Assembly: GCA_002478885.1 (NCBI GenBank)
Contig: DLKC01000043.1
Span: forward strand, 48,641-112,640
Direction of reading: 5' to 3'
Origin: Chitinophagaceae bacterium UBA7600
GTDB lineage: Bacteria > Bacteroidota > Bacteroidia > Chitinophagales > Chitinophagaceae
DNA length: 64,000 nucleotides
Below, in pieces: positions 55,721-64,000 of this stretch. The notes under the pieces were generated by a model. That model did no database searches, had not been told where the DNA came from, and saw only the letters and a list, made by a program, of their open reading frames with translations. The translations under genes were made by a program, and so were the position numbers. How positions within the stretch are numbered: the first letter of the stretch is position 1; each line of letters opens with the position of its first letter.

Positions 55721-56185
55721 ATGGCCATACAAACAACCGACAACAATTATTTCAAGTCACTTACTGTTTTATATACCGCTTTGCTGGCAGGGCAGGTGAT
55801 CTTTTTGCTGCTGTCTGTATTCCTTGTCTTTTCCGGCAATTTTGTCAACCGCATGCCGGAGCTGGAGAATATTTTCTTTATTGCGGTACCCGCGTCGATT
55901 ATTATTGCAAGGCTGGCAGGTAACCTGTTGTTTAAAAGAAAAGTGCAAGACGCGGTTAACATGACTTCCAACAGCGACAAACTAAATGCCTACCGGGCAG
56001 CATTTCTCACCCGTTGCGCATTGCTTGAATTTTCCACCCTTTTTGCCATCATCAGTTTTTTGCTGACCAACAGGATGGAGCTGCTTGTTTTTGCTGCAGG
56101 CGGCCTGTTTCTTTTTGTAACGCTGAAGCCTTCCAAAGAAAAAGTTGCCAATACTTTACAGGTAAGCGAGGCGGATATTTCGTAG
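55721..56185 (+). CDS. Small four-helix membrane protein of unknown function
   Basis: A 154-aa protein with four predicted transmembrane segments (about residues 14-38, 48-66, 90-112 and 116-134) and short polar loops; both ends are polar and probably cytoplasmic. There is no cleavable signal and no catalytic motif. The pattern (LYTALLAGQVIFLLLSV, then AVPASIIIARLAG) resembles small Bacteroidota integral membrane proteins without a named function. Neighbouring genes do not suggest a role. Confidence 0.8.
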   Translation: MAIQTTDNNYFKSLTVLYTALLAGQVIFLLLSVFLVFSGNFVNRMPELENIFFIAVPASIIIARLAGNLLFKRKVQDAVNMTSNSDKLNAYRAAFLTRCALLEFSTLFAIISFLLTNRMELLVFAAGGLFLFVTLKPSKEKVANTLQVSEADIS

Positions 56186-56378
56186 CTTTTTATACCACTA
56201 AAGATTCGCTGACAGCCATGCGTGGCGGTAGCGAAAACTCCTCCCGGTGTATTCATCCAAAAGTCCATACCAGTTATAAAAAATTGCTGTATAAAAACGC
56301 AGCATTCCGATAAAGCAACACCAGTTTATGTGTAGCTTTATCAAACAGGATTTTAATTAAGCTAACAAAACAACTATT

Positions 56379-57995
56379 ATGAAAAAACACCACAGCCTGC
56401 TGGCATTGGCCATGCTATTATCGTCCATTGCATTTACACAAAACAGTTTCCAGAAACAAATCAACGCCGTTGGCGGTTCTGTTTCCGATCCCAGGATGGC
56501 CGCTATTGACGGTGGCGGAACCATCATCACCGGTAGCTATGTTTCCAGCCGGGTTTCCCTTAACAAGGTAATGCTGGCAAAGCTTGACAAAGACGGGGAG
56601 CCCTTATGGGCAAGAGCCTTTGGGTCAGACAATGCCAACTATTACCCGCTTGCTGTAATACCTTGCCGCGACGGTGGATTCGTGGTAGCAGGGGAGTCGC
56701 TCGACGTTGGTTTTAATGTCTTTGTAGTAAAATATACCGGAACTGGCGTGTTGTCCTGGCAGCGTAAATTCAACTACAGTGCATCGGGTTACTATTCCAT
56801 GTATTTAAGGGCTGGCATTGCCGCTTCGGACAGCACTATATTACTTACAGGTACAACCAACCTGTCTTCGCTCGGCGATGCCTTTGTGCTGAATATGAAC
56901 CAGTCAGACGGCAATGTCAACTGGTTCAGGGCAGCAGGGACAGCCGGACTTAATGAAACCGGTTACAATATCAACAGAACACCTGATAACGGGTTTGTCA
57001 TTGGCGGCTGGTCAGGTTATCCCGGCAGCCTGGGCGACAACTTTCTCGTGGTAAAATATAACCGCAAGGGCAGGCCGGAGTGGAGCAAGACTTTCTGGAA
57101 TACCAATGCTACCGGTAATGACGAAATCACCGGCATTGCGGCGGCGCCTGATGGCGGTTACGTATTTACCGGCGATACCTATACCAGCAACAACAGTTAC
57201 GATCGCGTACTTGTAAAACTGGCTGCAGATGGCAGCCTGGAATGGGGCAGGCAATTGAAAATGCCTTCGTATGATGTAAGTGCGGATGTTATTAACACAA
57301 AAGACGGCAGTTATATCATTGGCGGTTCCAATGGCAACGGCAATGCGGTCGTCACCCGTTTTACGGCGGATGGGGATAGTGCTTTTACTACCAGGTTTGA
57401 TACCTTTCGTAATTATGGTTCGCTGATGCGGCAGGGCAAAAAAATATACAGCGTTACATCATCGGCTATCAGCGCAAGGTCGGCCATTGTTATTACCGGT
57501 TACGACAGCCTTGTGCAAACCTGTGATGCGGTAACGACCGTTGATACTGTATCCAATTTCCCGCTTAATACCATCAGCAGAACATACCACAGTGCCGACC
57601 TCACCGACTCGTTGATCAGTTATCCGAGCCTGCTGTCAGACACGGCTATCACACTGGTTACAAAATTGCTCTGCTGGGATAGCGTGCCGGTGCCCGTTAC
57701 CCAAAACGATGTTTCCGATATCACGGCTAAAGGCGCAACGGCTGTTGCTGTAAGCGTTTATCCAAACCCGGTTGCGGGTAGCAGCCTCCATATCCGGCTC
57801 AGTGGCTTTACGGGGCCCGTAACGGTGTTGATCAGTGATATGCAGGGCCGTGTGGTTGCACAGCAAAATATCCGATCTGATGCAGCGCTGTCAGCAACTA
57901 CCATCAACATAGGCCAGTTAACACCGGGCACTTATGCGCTTACCGTAACAGCTGCCGGGAGGAAAGGCGTCGTGAAATTTATAAAGATGCAGTAA
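56379..57995 (+). CDS. Secreted propeller-like protein with T9SS sorting domain
   Basis: A 538-aa exported protein with a signal peptide at residues 1-20 (ending AFTQ). Residues ~25-330 hold repeated units of the type DGGFVVAG...VKYxxxGxxxWxRxF, typical of WD40/YVTN-like delta-60 repeat beta-propellers. A poorly defined segment (~340-440) follows. A type A T9SS sorting domain closes the protein (VSVYPNPVAGSSLHIRL through LTPGTYALTVTA and KFIKMQ). It is probably displayed on the surface or released. The ligand or substrate is unknown. It is convergent with dnaE2, with a repeat-A arm between them. Confidence 0.88.
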   Translation: MKKHHSLLALAMLLSSIAFTQNSFQKQINAVGGSVSDPRMAAIDGGGTIITGSYVSSRVSLNKVMLAKLDKDGEPLWARAFGSDNANYYPLAVIPCRDGGFVVAGESLDVGFNVFVVKYTGTGVLSWQRKFNYSASGYYSMYLRAGIAASDSTILLTGTTNLSSLGDAFVLNMNQSDGNVNWFRAAGTAGLNETGYNINRTPDNGFVIGGWSGYPGSLGDNFLVVKYNRKGRPEWSKTFWNTNATGNDEITGIAAAPDGGYVFTGDTYTSNNSYDRVLVKLAADGSLEWGRQLKMPSYDVSADVINTKDGSYIIGGSNGNGNAVVTRFTADGDSAFTTRFDTFRNYGSLMRQGKKIYSVTSSAISARSAIVITGYDSLVQTCDAVTTVDTVSNFPLNTISRTYHSADLTDSLISYPSLLSDTAITLVTKLLCWDSVPVPVTQNDVSDITAKGATAVAVSVYPNPVAGSSLHIRLSGFTGPVTVLISDMQGRVVAQQNIRSDAALSATTINIGQLTPGTYALTVTAAGRKGVVKFIKMQ

Positions 57996-58044
57996 GAGAC
58001 TATTTGTAATGACTGGCCAAACAACTGCACGGGCAGCAGCTGTT

Positions 58045-58064
58045 GTTGCGTCGCACACTTGTAC
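58045..58064. repeat. Dispersed repeat family A, left arm
   Basis: GTTGCGTCGCACACTTGTAC, perfect consensus, between two convergent genes. Confidence 0.88.
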
Positions 58065-58155
58065 TGCAACAAGTAACGCTGCTTCTTTTCGTTGGAGTTA
58101 AAAATGGCCTTGCGAAAAAATACCGTAACCATGTCATCGAAAACTTTCCGGCTGC

Positions 58156-61100
58156 TTATTTAAAATTTCTGCCGTTTGGAAAATGTTCTTCCCCTGCAGT
58201 TTGCCGCACCTGTGTTGTCCTGTTTGCGGTTTCGAAGGGGAAGCCATTGTTTTCATCCCGTGGAGATAAAGTAAGAACCGGGAGGTTTTCTTTGTTTGCG
58301 GCAGTTAAGCCACGCAACAATTTTGTAAAGTCAGCACAGGTTTGCACGATCACATGAATCACTTCTCCTTCTTTCTGGAGTTTGCCTTCCACCATTATTA
58401 ATTTCGATTGCAGGATCTCTTTCCTGTAGGTAACTTCAAACAGGTTGCGGAAGATGACCAGGTTGGCTGTGCCGGTTTCATCTTCAATGGTCATAAAACA
58501 AATGCCGCCCGCGGTTCCAGGTCTTTGTCTTACCAGCACCAGTCCTGCCACCCTTACTATATCACCATTATTGCCTTTTGTTAAATCACTTGTTGGTATC
58601 ACGGAAAACAACTGCAGTTTTTCGCGTACAAAACTCACCGGGTGTGCTTTTAAAGAAAGCGCTGTTGCTGCATAATCCTGCACTACGTGTTCTGATAAAG
58701 TCATCAGCGGCAGTTGTATGTTTTTTTCTGTGGTGCTTTCTGATGGCTGCCCTTTGAATACCCCGGCAGGATTATCGTTTAAAGAAGTGATCTCCCACAA
58801 AGCCTGCCGCCTGTCGATACCAAGCGAGCGGAAAGCATCAGCATCTGCCAGTTTCTCCAATGCAGCAATGGATACACCTGCATCCAGTATTTGATTGATA
58901 CTTGTAAACATTTTGTTTCTTGCCGATACCAGTATCTCCATCTCTTCCATACGCAAGCCTTTCACCTGCCTGAAACCAAGTCTGAGTGCACAGTTGGCCT
59001 TTGAAGCTTTGTCCCCATCCGCTTCCCTTGCATGATCCGAAGTAGGGGGCAATGGTTCGAGTGTATTGTCCCAGTAAGCATGATTTACATCCACAGGCCT
59101 TATTTCAACGGCATGATTGCGGGCATCACTTACAATTTGTGCAGGGGCATAAAAGCCCATGGGCTGACTGTTTAATAAGCCACAGGCAAATACATCGGGA
59201 TAGTAACACTTGATCCATGCAGATACATATACCAGCAATGCAAAACTTGCCGCATGGCTTTCGGGAAAACCATAACTCCCAAAACCTTCGAGTTGTTTAA
59301 ATACCCTTTCCGCATATTCCTTGGTGTAACCGTTCTTCAGCATGCCATTGATCAGTTTTTCGTGGAATTGTGAAACAAGCCCTTTGGCTTTGAATGTGGC
59401 CATACTCCTGCGTAAGCCGTCTGCTTCTGCAGGGGTAAAGCCTGCTGCAACGATGGCAATGCGCATTGCCTGTTCCTGGAAGAGTGGCACGCCCAATGTG
59501 CGTTCCAGTATATCTTTCAGTTCCTGTGAAGGGTAGGTTACTTCTTCTTCGTTATTTCTACGCCTTAAATATGGATGTACCATGTCGCCCTGTATGGGTC
59601 CCGGCCTTACAATCGCCACTTCAATAACGAGGTCATAGAATTTTTGAGGCCTTAGTCTTGGTAACATGGATTGTTGTGCACGGCTTTCTATCTGGAATAC
59701 CCCAATGGTATCTGCATGGCTGATCATGTCGTATACTGCCTTATCATCCTGTGGAATGTTTGCCAGCGTAAGATCGAGGCCATAGTGTTTTTTTACTTCA
59801 TCAAAACATTTGCGGATACAGGTAAGCATACCGAGGGCAAGTACATCTATCTTCAAAAAGCCCAGCGCATCAATATCATCTTTGTTCCATTCTATGCAGG
59901 TCCGGTTTTCCATTCTTGCATTGAGTATGGGGCAGAGATGCGAAAGCTTTTGTTGTGTAATAACAAAGCCACCGGTATGCTGCCCGAGCTGCCTGGGGAA
60001 GCCAATGTATTGTTGGGTGAGTTGCAATACTTTTTTCAGATGCGCATTACCGGTATCAATGCCCTGCTCCTGCATGGCTTTATTGTCAAACGAGTCACCG
60101 GTAAATTCCCAAACAGATTTGGCAAGACGGTTTACGGTATCGGGTGATAAACCCATTGCTTTGGCTACATCCCGCACTGCACCTTTCTGGTGTTGTTGTG
60201 TAACGGTAGCAACAATTGCTGCCCTGTCACGCCCATATTTGTTGTAGATATATTGCATTACTTCTTCCCTGCGTTCGTGTTCGAAGTCAACATCTATATC
60301 AGGTGGCTCATTGCGTGCAGCAGAGAGAAACCTTTCAAACAACAGATCAAATTTTATTGGATCTACTGATGTAATACCCAGGCAATAGCAAACAGTGGAA
60401 TTGGCAGCAGAACCCCTGCCCTGGCAAAGAATGTTTTGCTGCCTTGCAAAACGCACAATATCGTGCACCGTAAGAAAGTAAGCGGCATAATTCATCTGTT
60501 CAATAAAAGCCAGTTCATGCTTTATTGTTGCGGATGTTTTTGCGGGTATTGTCTCCCCGAATTTTTCTTTTGCCCCTTCCCAGGTAAGCATGGTTAATTC
60601 TTCCTGTGCTGTTCTGCCCCCTGTCGTTATTTCTTCAGGGTATACGTATTTGAGGCTATCAAGACTAAAGCGACAGGCTTCCGCGATCTCCTGTGTGCGG
60701 TTTATGGCATCAGGGTACTGGCGAAACAGGCGTTGCATTTCCTCACCTGGTTTTAAATAGCGTTCCGCATTTTCATGCAAACGAAAACCCGCATTGTAGA
60801 TCGTACATTTTTCGCGGATGCATGTCAGCACATCCTGTAATTGCCGTCTCGACGGGTGATGATAGTGTACATCGTTTGTCGCAACCAATGGAATATGGAA
60901 GCGTTGTGCGAGTTGATCAAGGCGAAACAGTTTTTTAAAATCATCTCCCTGGTAAGTGCGTATAGCTCCGATGTACAGGTCCCTGCCAAAGGCTTCGTGG
61001 TATTCTGCTATTGTTTGTTTAAAGGGGTTATCAAAATCAAAAACAGGGTTTAAGGTAGCAGGGGGCACAATTATAAACTTCATGCCCTTTGCATGTTCAT

Positions 61101-61434
61101 ACACATCCGCTTTAAAGAGTTCGCATTGGCCTTTTTCCGTCCGCCTGTTTCCCTTTGTCAGCAGCATACAGAGTTGTGCATAGGCATCGTTATTGGTCGG
61201 GTATGCCAACAGGCTTACGCCATCAACCAGGTCAAGCCGGCAACCAATGATGATCCTGGTGCCTTTTGTTCTTGCGGCAGCGTGCGCACGAACCACTCCT
61301 GCCAGTGTGTTGCGGTCTGTGATCGCTATGTCGCGGTAACCATACCAATGCGCCTGCGCTACCAGCTCTTCAGGGTGTGCGCCACCGCGCAGAAAGCTGA
61401 AATTCGTTGTTACCTGTAGCTCGGTGTATTGCAT
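58156..61434 (-). CDS. dnaE2: Error-prone DNA polymerase III alpha subunit, DnaE2/ImuC
   Basis: A 1092-aa C-family polymerase of the DnaE2 (ImuC) type. It has an N-terminal PHP domain (ELQVTTNFSFLRGGAHPEELV; AITDRNTLAGVVRAH), then the catalytic core with GRGSAANSTVCYCLGIT and the acidic pair in PPDIDVDFEHERREE near residue 380. The fingers segment is FGSYGFPESHAASFALLVY. Helix-hairpin-helix and OB-fold regions (GDIVRVAGLVLVRQRPGT) complete it. It is shorter than replicative DnaE and lacks the long tau-binding tail, as usual for DnaE2. With ImuB and ImuA encoded just upstream on the same strand, it would perform translesion synthesis after DNA damage. Confidence 0.95.
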   Translation of the reverse strand: MQYTELQVTTNFSFLRGGAHPEELVAQAHWYGYRDIAITDRNTLAGVVRAHAAARTKGTRIIIGCRLDLVDGVSLLAYPTNNDAYAQLCMLLTKGNRRTEKGQCELFKADVYEHAKGMKFIIVPPATLNPVFDFDNPFKQTIAEYHEAFGRDLYIGAIRTYQGDDFKKLFRLDQLAQRFHIPLVATNDVHYHHPSRRQLQDVLTCIREKCTIYNAGFRLHENAERYLKPGEEMQRLFRQYPDAINRTQEIAEACRFSLDSLKYVYPEEITTGGRTAQEELTMLTWEGAKEKFGETIPAKTSATIKHELAFIEQMNYAAYFLTVHDIVRFARQQNILCQGRGSAANSTVCYCLGITSVDPIKFDLLFERFLSAARNEPPDIDVDFEHERREEVMQYIYNKYGRDRAAIVATVTQQHQKGAVRDVAKAMGLSPDTVNRLAKSVWEFTGDSFDNKAMQEQGIDTGNAHLKKVLQLTQQYIGFPRQLGQHTGGFVITQQKLSHLCPILNARMENRTCIEWNKDDIDALGFLKIDVLALGMLTCIRKCFDEVKKHYGLDLTLANIPQDDKAVYDMISHADTIGVFQIESRAQQSMLPRLRPQKFYDLVIEVAIVRPGPIQGDMVHPYLRRRNNEEEVTYPSQELKDILERTLGVPLFQEQAMRIAIVAAGFTPAEADGLRRSMATFKAKGLVSQFHEKLINGMLKNGYTKEYAERVFKQLEGFGSYGFPESHAASFALLVYVSAWIKCYYPDVFACGLLNSQPMGFYAPAQIVSDARNHAVEIRPVDVNHAYWDNTLEPLPPTSDHAREADGDKASKANCALRLGFRQVKGLRMEEMEILVSARNKMFTSINQILDAGVSIAALEKLADADAFRSLGIDRRQALWEITSLNDNPAGVFKGQPSESTTEKNIQLPLMTLSEHVVQDYAATALSLKAHPVSFVREKLQLFSVIPTSDLTKGNNGDIVRVAGLVLVRQRPGTAGGICFMTIEDETGTANLVIFRNLFEVTYRKEILQSKLIMVEGKLQKEGEVIHVIVQTCADFTKLLRGLTAANKENLPVLTLSPRDENNGFPFETANRTTQVRQTAGEEHFPNGRNFK

Positions 61435-61482
61435 TGTTTTTTATTTGCTGTTTTACCAGCTGTATGTTCGTAACTCATCTGC

Positions 61483-61548
61483 TGTTGTGTCACTCCCTTG
61501 TACTTCCTGTTCATTAAGGAGCAAAGCGCTGAAGAGTGCGACGCAACA
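61483..61548. repeat. Dispersed inverted repeat family A, two-armed copy inside the imu cassette
   Basis: The left arm GTTGTGTCACTCCCTTGTAC and the right arm GAAGAGTGCGACGCAAC enclose TTCATTAAGGAGC. It lies in the 164-bp gap between imuB and dnaE2, so it may form a hairpin within their mRNA. Confidence 0.85.
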
Positions 61549-61598
61549 AAAGCATTATTGATATTCTTTGCCGGGTACATAAAATATCCTCTTCCTGT

Positions 61599-63101
61599 TC
61601 ATGCAAAAAAGCCATGAATAAACCATCCAGGATCATTGTCTCCTTCATAATGCCCGGCCCTGAAAAGCCAGAAACGTTTTCCTTCTTCATCTTCCACCAC
61701 GTAGTAATCTCTCAGCAATGCAGGTTGTATCCACCATTCCGATTCGATGCGTTCCGGTCCATCTGCTTTTTTGATGATGTGCAATTTGTTATTGTACCTG
61801 AAATTCATCGGCGGATAATCAGGAATGGGCGCCGTAACCATCACCGGTTGTGGTTGTGGTAATAATTGTATCGGGCGGCGTTTATCGGCACGCCATTCAA
61901 TGGCCGGCCTTTCTTTTAAGGAACCCGCAAGTTTAACCGAACGCTCAGGCAAATGATGTTCATCGGGCAAATAGCGATGGGCGACCTGGCTGCCGAACCT
62001 GCTTTCGAGGTTGTCGAGCAGTTCGGCTATTTCGGTAGATTCAAGGCTGCTGTTGGCTGTCCAGAATGTCTGCTGAAAGGTTTGAAGGTCTTCCAGTTTT
62101 GGTGCTTCCAGTACAAACAATTCAATGCCCAGGGCAGGTTCGATGTATGGGATCTTTAATGCAAAAAGGCGGGACAGGTGACTGATGTTGTGCGACGGGT
62201 GGTTGGTGCTTACCTGTACCTGTTGCAGCTTGCCATCAATGCGATACCCTTTTAGTATGGCCACGCGCAAACCCTTTCCTTCTTTTTGTAACCTGCTGCA
62301 CAAGGCCTGCAAGAGTTGCTCCAGGGCGATCTCGATCCCAGTTGCTGCCTGGATCGGTTCTAAACAGGGCAACCGTTCACTGTATGGTTCGATCGGAAAA
62401 AGGGGTTCCCGGAACTCTTCTTTGATACCCAGGGCCTGGTCAATCCGTAATAATAAATCTTCTCCAAAACGGCGGCGCAGTGCTGAGCGTTGCATGTTCA
62501 TAAAATTGCCGGCATTGTGCAGGCCTAATTTCAGGAGGCGTTCCACTGTGCCGGGCTGTAATCTCAACGAGGCAGGCGGCAATGGCATTAATGCAGCTGC
62601 CTGTTCCCCTGGTTTTATGATGGCTTTTATTTTACCGAACCTGCATACTGCCCAGGCACAGCCGATGGTATCGGACATGGCCACCCGTATATGGTAGCCA
62701 AAGCCTTTTAGTTTGTTGCTGAGGTCGCGTAAATAATGCTCTTCACTGCCCCATAAATGTGTACAGCCTGTTACATCGAGTATTAAACCATCGGGTTCAT
62801 CCATCACAACAAAAGGCGTATAGCGGATGCACCAGAGCCCTAACTTTTTCAGCAGTTGTTCTGCATAACCTTGTTTATCATCAAATACTTGTAACACCGG
62901 AAGGATAATCCTTGCATCAGCCACGACCATTCCCGCATAAATACCTTTTGCTTTAGCCAGTGCGGCAGGTTCGGTTACCAGCATACGCCCATGATCAGGA
63001 AAGGCCAGTACAAAGGGCACCTCTTTCAACGCCTGTTGCCGACGGATCATAGTATCCGTCTTTAGGTGACGAAACCATATGGCTACGAACCGTTTGCCCA
63101 T
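61599..63101 (-). CDS. imuB: ImuB-like non-catalytic Y-family polymerase homologue
   Basis: The ATG at 63101 gives 500 aa starting MGKRFVAIWF and leaves one base after the imuA stop (TGATATG), implying coupled translation; the longer frame would overlap imuA. The Y-family fold is visible, including LILDVTGCTHLWGSEEHYL. The catalytic acidic residues of active Y polymerases are missing, starting with AIWFRH where active enzymes have a D-x-D type motif. A possible clamp-binding peptide, PIQLLPQP, lies near residue 425. ImuB bridges the sliding clamp, ImuA and DnaE2 in the mutasome. The following gene, dnaE2, is 164 bp downstream. Confidence 0.93.
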   Translation of the reverse strand: MGKRFVAIWFRHLKTDTMIRRQQALKEVPFVLAFPDHGRMLVTEPAALAKAKGIYAGMVVADARIILPVLQVFDDKQGYAEQLLKKLGLWCIRYTPFVVMDEPDGLILDVTGCTHLWGSEEHYLRDLSNKLKGFGYHIRVAMSDTIGCAWAVCRFGKIKAIIKPGEQAAALMPLPPASLRLQPGTVERLLKLGLHNAGNFMNMQRSALRRRFGEDLLLRIDQALGIKEEFREPLFPIEPYSERLPCLEPIQAATGIEIALEQLLQALCSRLQKEGKGLRVAILKGYRIDGKLQQVQVSTNHPSHNISHLSRLFALKIPYIEPALGIELFVLEAPKLEDLQTFQQTFWTANSSLESTEIAELLDNLESRFGSQVAHRYLPDEHHLPERSVKLAGSLKERPAIEWRADKRRPIQLLPQPQPVMVTAPIPDYPPMNFRYNNKLHIIKKADGPERIESEWWIQPALLRDYYVVEDEEGKRFWLFRAGHYEGDNDPGWFIHGFFA

Positions 63102-63102
63102 A

Positions 63103-63837
63103 TCATCCTGTTTGTTGTCTTTCGTGCTGTGTAATAGAAAAAACCGGTTGCTTTGTCCCCTGTAGCCGGTTATGTGACCATTCAAGGTCCCATTTGCCGG
63201 GCCTGCCATTGCGCACTTTGAGCAACTCCACCTGCCATTTGGGAAAACCAACACCGGGCAGTCCTTCACCGGGTTCACTTGGTAATGTGCTAATCCGCCA
63301 GCGCGAAACACAGGCTATAGTATTGATTAATCCCGGCTGGTGCCGTATGATAAAACCGGTAACCCTGCTTTGTTCCGCTGCCAGCTGTAACCTTCTTGAT
63401 TCTTTAAAACTTACCTGTTTTATTTCTCCCATTACAGCCGATAACCTTTTGCATTTCAATGCTTCTTCCACTGCATAAAAAACATCCCGTTCCTTTTTCA
63501 TGTCTATAAAAATGAGTTTGTCGGGAGCTATCCCATAGGATTTGAGCGCAGCGGGGAATAACGTTCTTGAGGCACTTATCCAGGCAGCGGCGCCATCCAG
63601 CTGCATCAGTTTGCTTAGCAATACAGATACAAAACCATTGGTAGCGGCTATGTCAGCCGGAGAGGCGCTAAGAAATTCATGTGTAGCGCCGATGGGGAAT
63701 TGCGCATGAGGGAATGCCTGTTCCATTGGGCGAAAACCAAGATTGATGGTATTGTCCGTGGTTAACAGTTTTAGGCCCTGGAAGGGTAAGATATCCCTTT
63801 CGAGGCGGGCAATAATATCCCTTTTGACCGCATCCAT
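63103..63837 (-). CDS. imuA: ImuA-like RecA-fold mutagenesis accessory protein
   Basis: A 244-aa protein of the ImuA/SulA-like group, a degraded RecA fold. It has FPIGATHEFLSASPADIAATNGFV (quoted in part) in place of a full Walker A, a core strand AAWISASRTLFPAALKSYGI, IFIDMKKERDVFYAVEEALKC and the C-terminal WQVELLKVRNGRPG segment shared by ImuA proteins. It is the first gene of the imuA-imuB-dnaE2 cassette and would help target the mutasome after DNA damage. An inverted repeat immediately before its start codon may be the operator. No lexA gene is in the window. Confidence 0.9.
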   Translation of the reverse strand: MDAVKRDIIARLERDILPFQGLKLLTTDNTINLGFRPMEQAFPHAQFPIGATHEFLSASPADIAATNGFVSVLLSKLMQLDGAAAWISASRTLFPAALKSYGIAPDKLIFIDMKKERDVFYAVEEALKCKRLSAVMGEIKQVSFKESRRLQLAAEQSRVTGFIIRHQPGLINTIACVSRWRISTLPSEPGEGLPGVGFPKWQVELLKVRNGRPGKWDLEWSHNRLQGTKQPVFSITQHERQQTG

Positions 63838-63840
63838 AAT

Positions 63841-63862
63841 GCTAAAATAGTTAGTATTTTGC
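63841..63862 (-). promoter_or_regulatory. Inverted repeat before imuA, possible damage-response operator
   Basis: GCTAAAAT and ATTTTGC form an interrupted dyad ending 3 bp before the imuA start codon; one base is offset. The position fits a repressor site covering the start of transcription or translation. No consensus for this phylum was available to compare. Confidence 0.35.
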
Positions 63863-63923
63863 TACCAATAAGGATTGAACAGTAAAAAAGCTATTAAAAA
63901 TCCTGCGGATGGGCAGGATAGAT

Positions 63924-64000
63924 TGCCTGAACCAGGATTTGCAGGATTTTAGGATTGGGAGGATGGAATTGTCTGAATCAGGATTTACAGGATTAAAGGA
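63924..64000. repeat. CAGGATT-type dispersed repeats at the right edge
   Basis: CTGAACCAGGATTTGCAGGA (from 63927) and CTGAATCAGGATTTACAGGA (from 63972) are direct copies, with TTGGGAGGATGGAA between them. The same CTGAACCGGGATTT...GGGAGGATGGAA order is found in the array at 49436-50527, so the two are related. The element runs past the window. Confidence 0.8.

Noticed and set aside
1..64000. Insertion sequences, tRNA or rRNA genes, prophage
   Set aside because: No transposase, integrase or phage structural protein was seen among the translated frames and no tRNA-like cloverleaf was noticed by eye. A covariance-model scan would be needed to exclude small RNAs.

Overview
The window looks like a chromosomal segment of a member of the Bacteroidota, most likely a Chitinophagaceae-type bacterium. 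The evidence is four large exported proteins with C-terminal type IX secretion (T9SS) sorting domains, tandem MacB/FtsX-type permeases of about 800 residues, a PE-LIG-POL LigD, an imuA-imuB-dnaE2 cassette, and mostly weak Shine-Dalgarno sequences. No tRNA, rRNA, CRISPR array, phage gene or transposase was recognised.

Layout. 1-9.2 kb (minus): four tandem MacB/FtsX-type permeases, the leftmost cut by the window edge. Upstream of them are a sigma-54-like -24/-12 promoter and three 16-bp dyads spaced exactly 21 bp apart. 9.8-11.9 kb (plus): a large-subunit catalase with its own terminator. 12-26.9 kb: mostly minus-strand exported proteins (FG-GAP/VCBS repeats, phosphodiesterase-like phosphatase, a lipoprotein, a YadA-head/peptidase S74 protein, an NHL propeller), a DUF1801 protein and a soluble histidine kinase with nine PAS-like modules. 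27.6-43.7 kb (plus): an L-rhamnose utilisation island. 44-49.4 kb: small secreted proteins, a nitrilase-family hydrolase, a KTSC protein and LigD. 49.4-54.1 kb: a palindromic tandem-repeat array and a TIR-NB-ARC-HEAT-TPR protein that resembles antiphage STAND/NLR proteins. 54.4-58 kb: a Tat-exported sugar-isomerase-like protein, a membrane protein and a T9SS propeller. 58.2-63.8 kb (minus): imuA-imuB-dnaE2, an inducible mutagenesis cassette.

How the genes work together. In the rhamnose island a GH106-like rhamnosidase, a GH39-like hydrolase and an esterase would free L-rhamnose. RhaT imports it. RhaM, RhaI, RhaB and the RhaEW fusion would convert it to dihydroxyacetone phosphate and L-lactate, and an FMN-dependent hydroxyacid oxidase could take lactate to pyruvate. 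LigD and the ImuAB-DnaE2 mutasome give the right half a DNA-damage-tolerance theme.

Non-coding structure. The most striking non-genic signal is a dispersed inverted-repeat family with core arm TTGCGTCGCACACTTGTAC. It is found in more than a dozen intergenic gaps and in no recognised gene. A longer mosaic form carries an inserted hairpin. There are also two unrelated arrays of four 11-bp repeats, each bracketed by an inverted repeat, and a 1.1-kb array of eight units of 130-142 bp.
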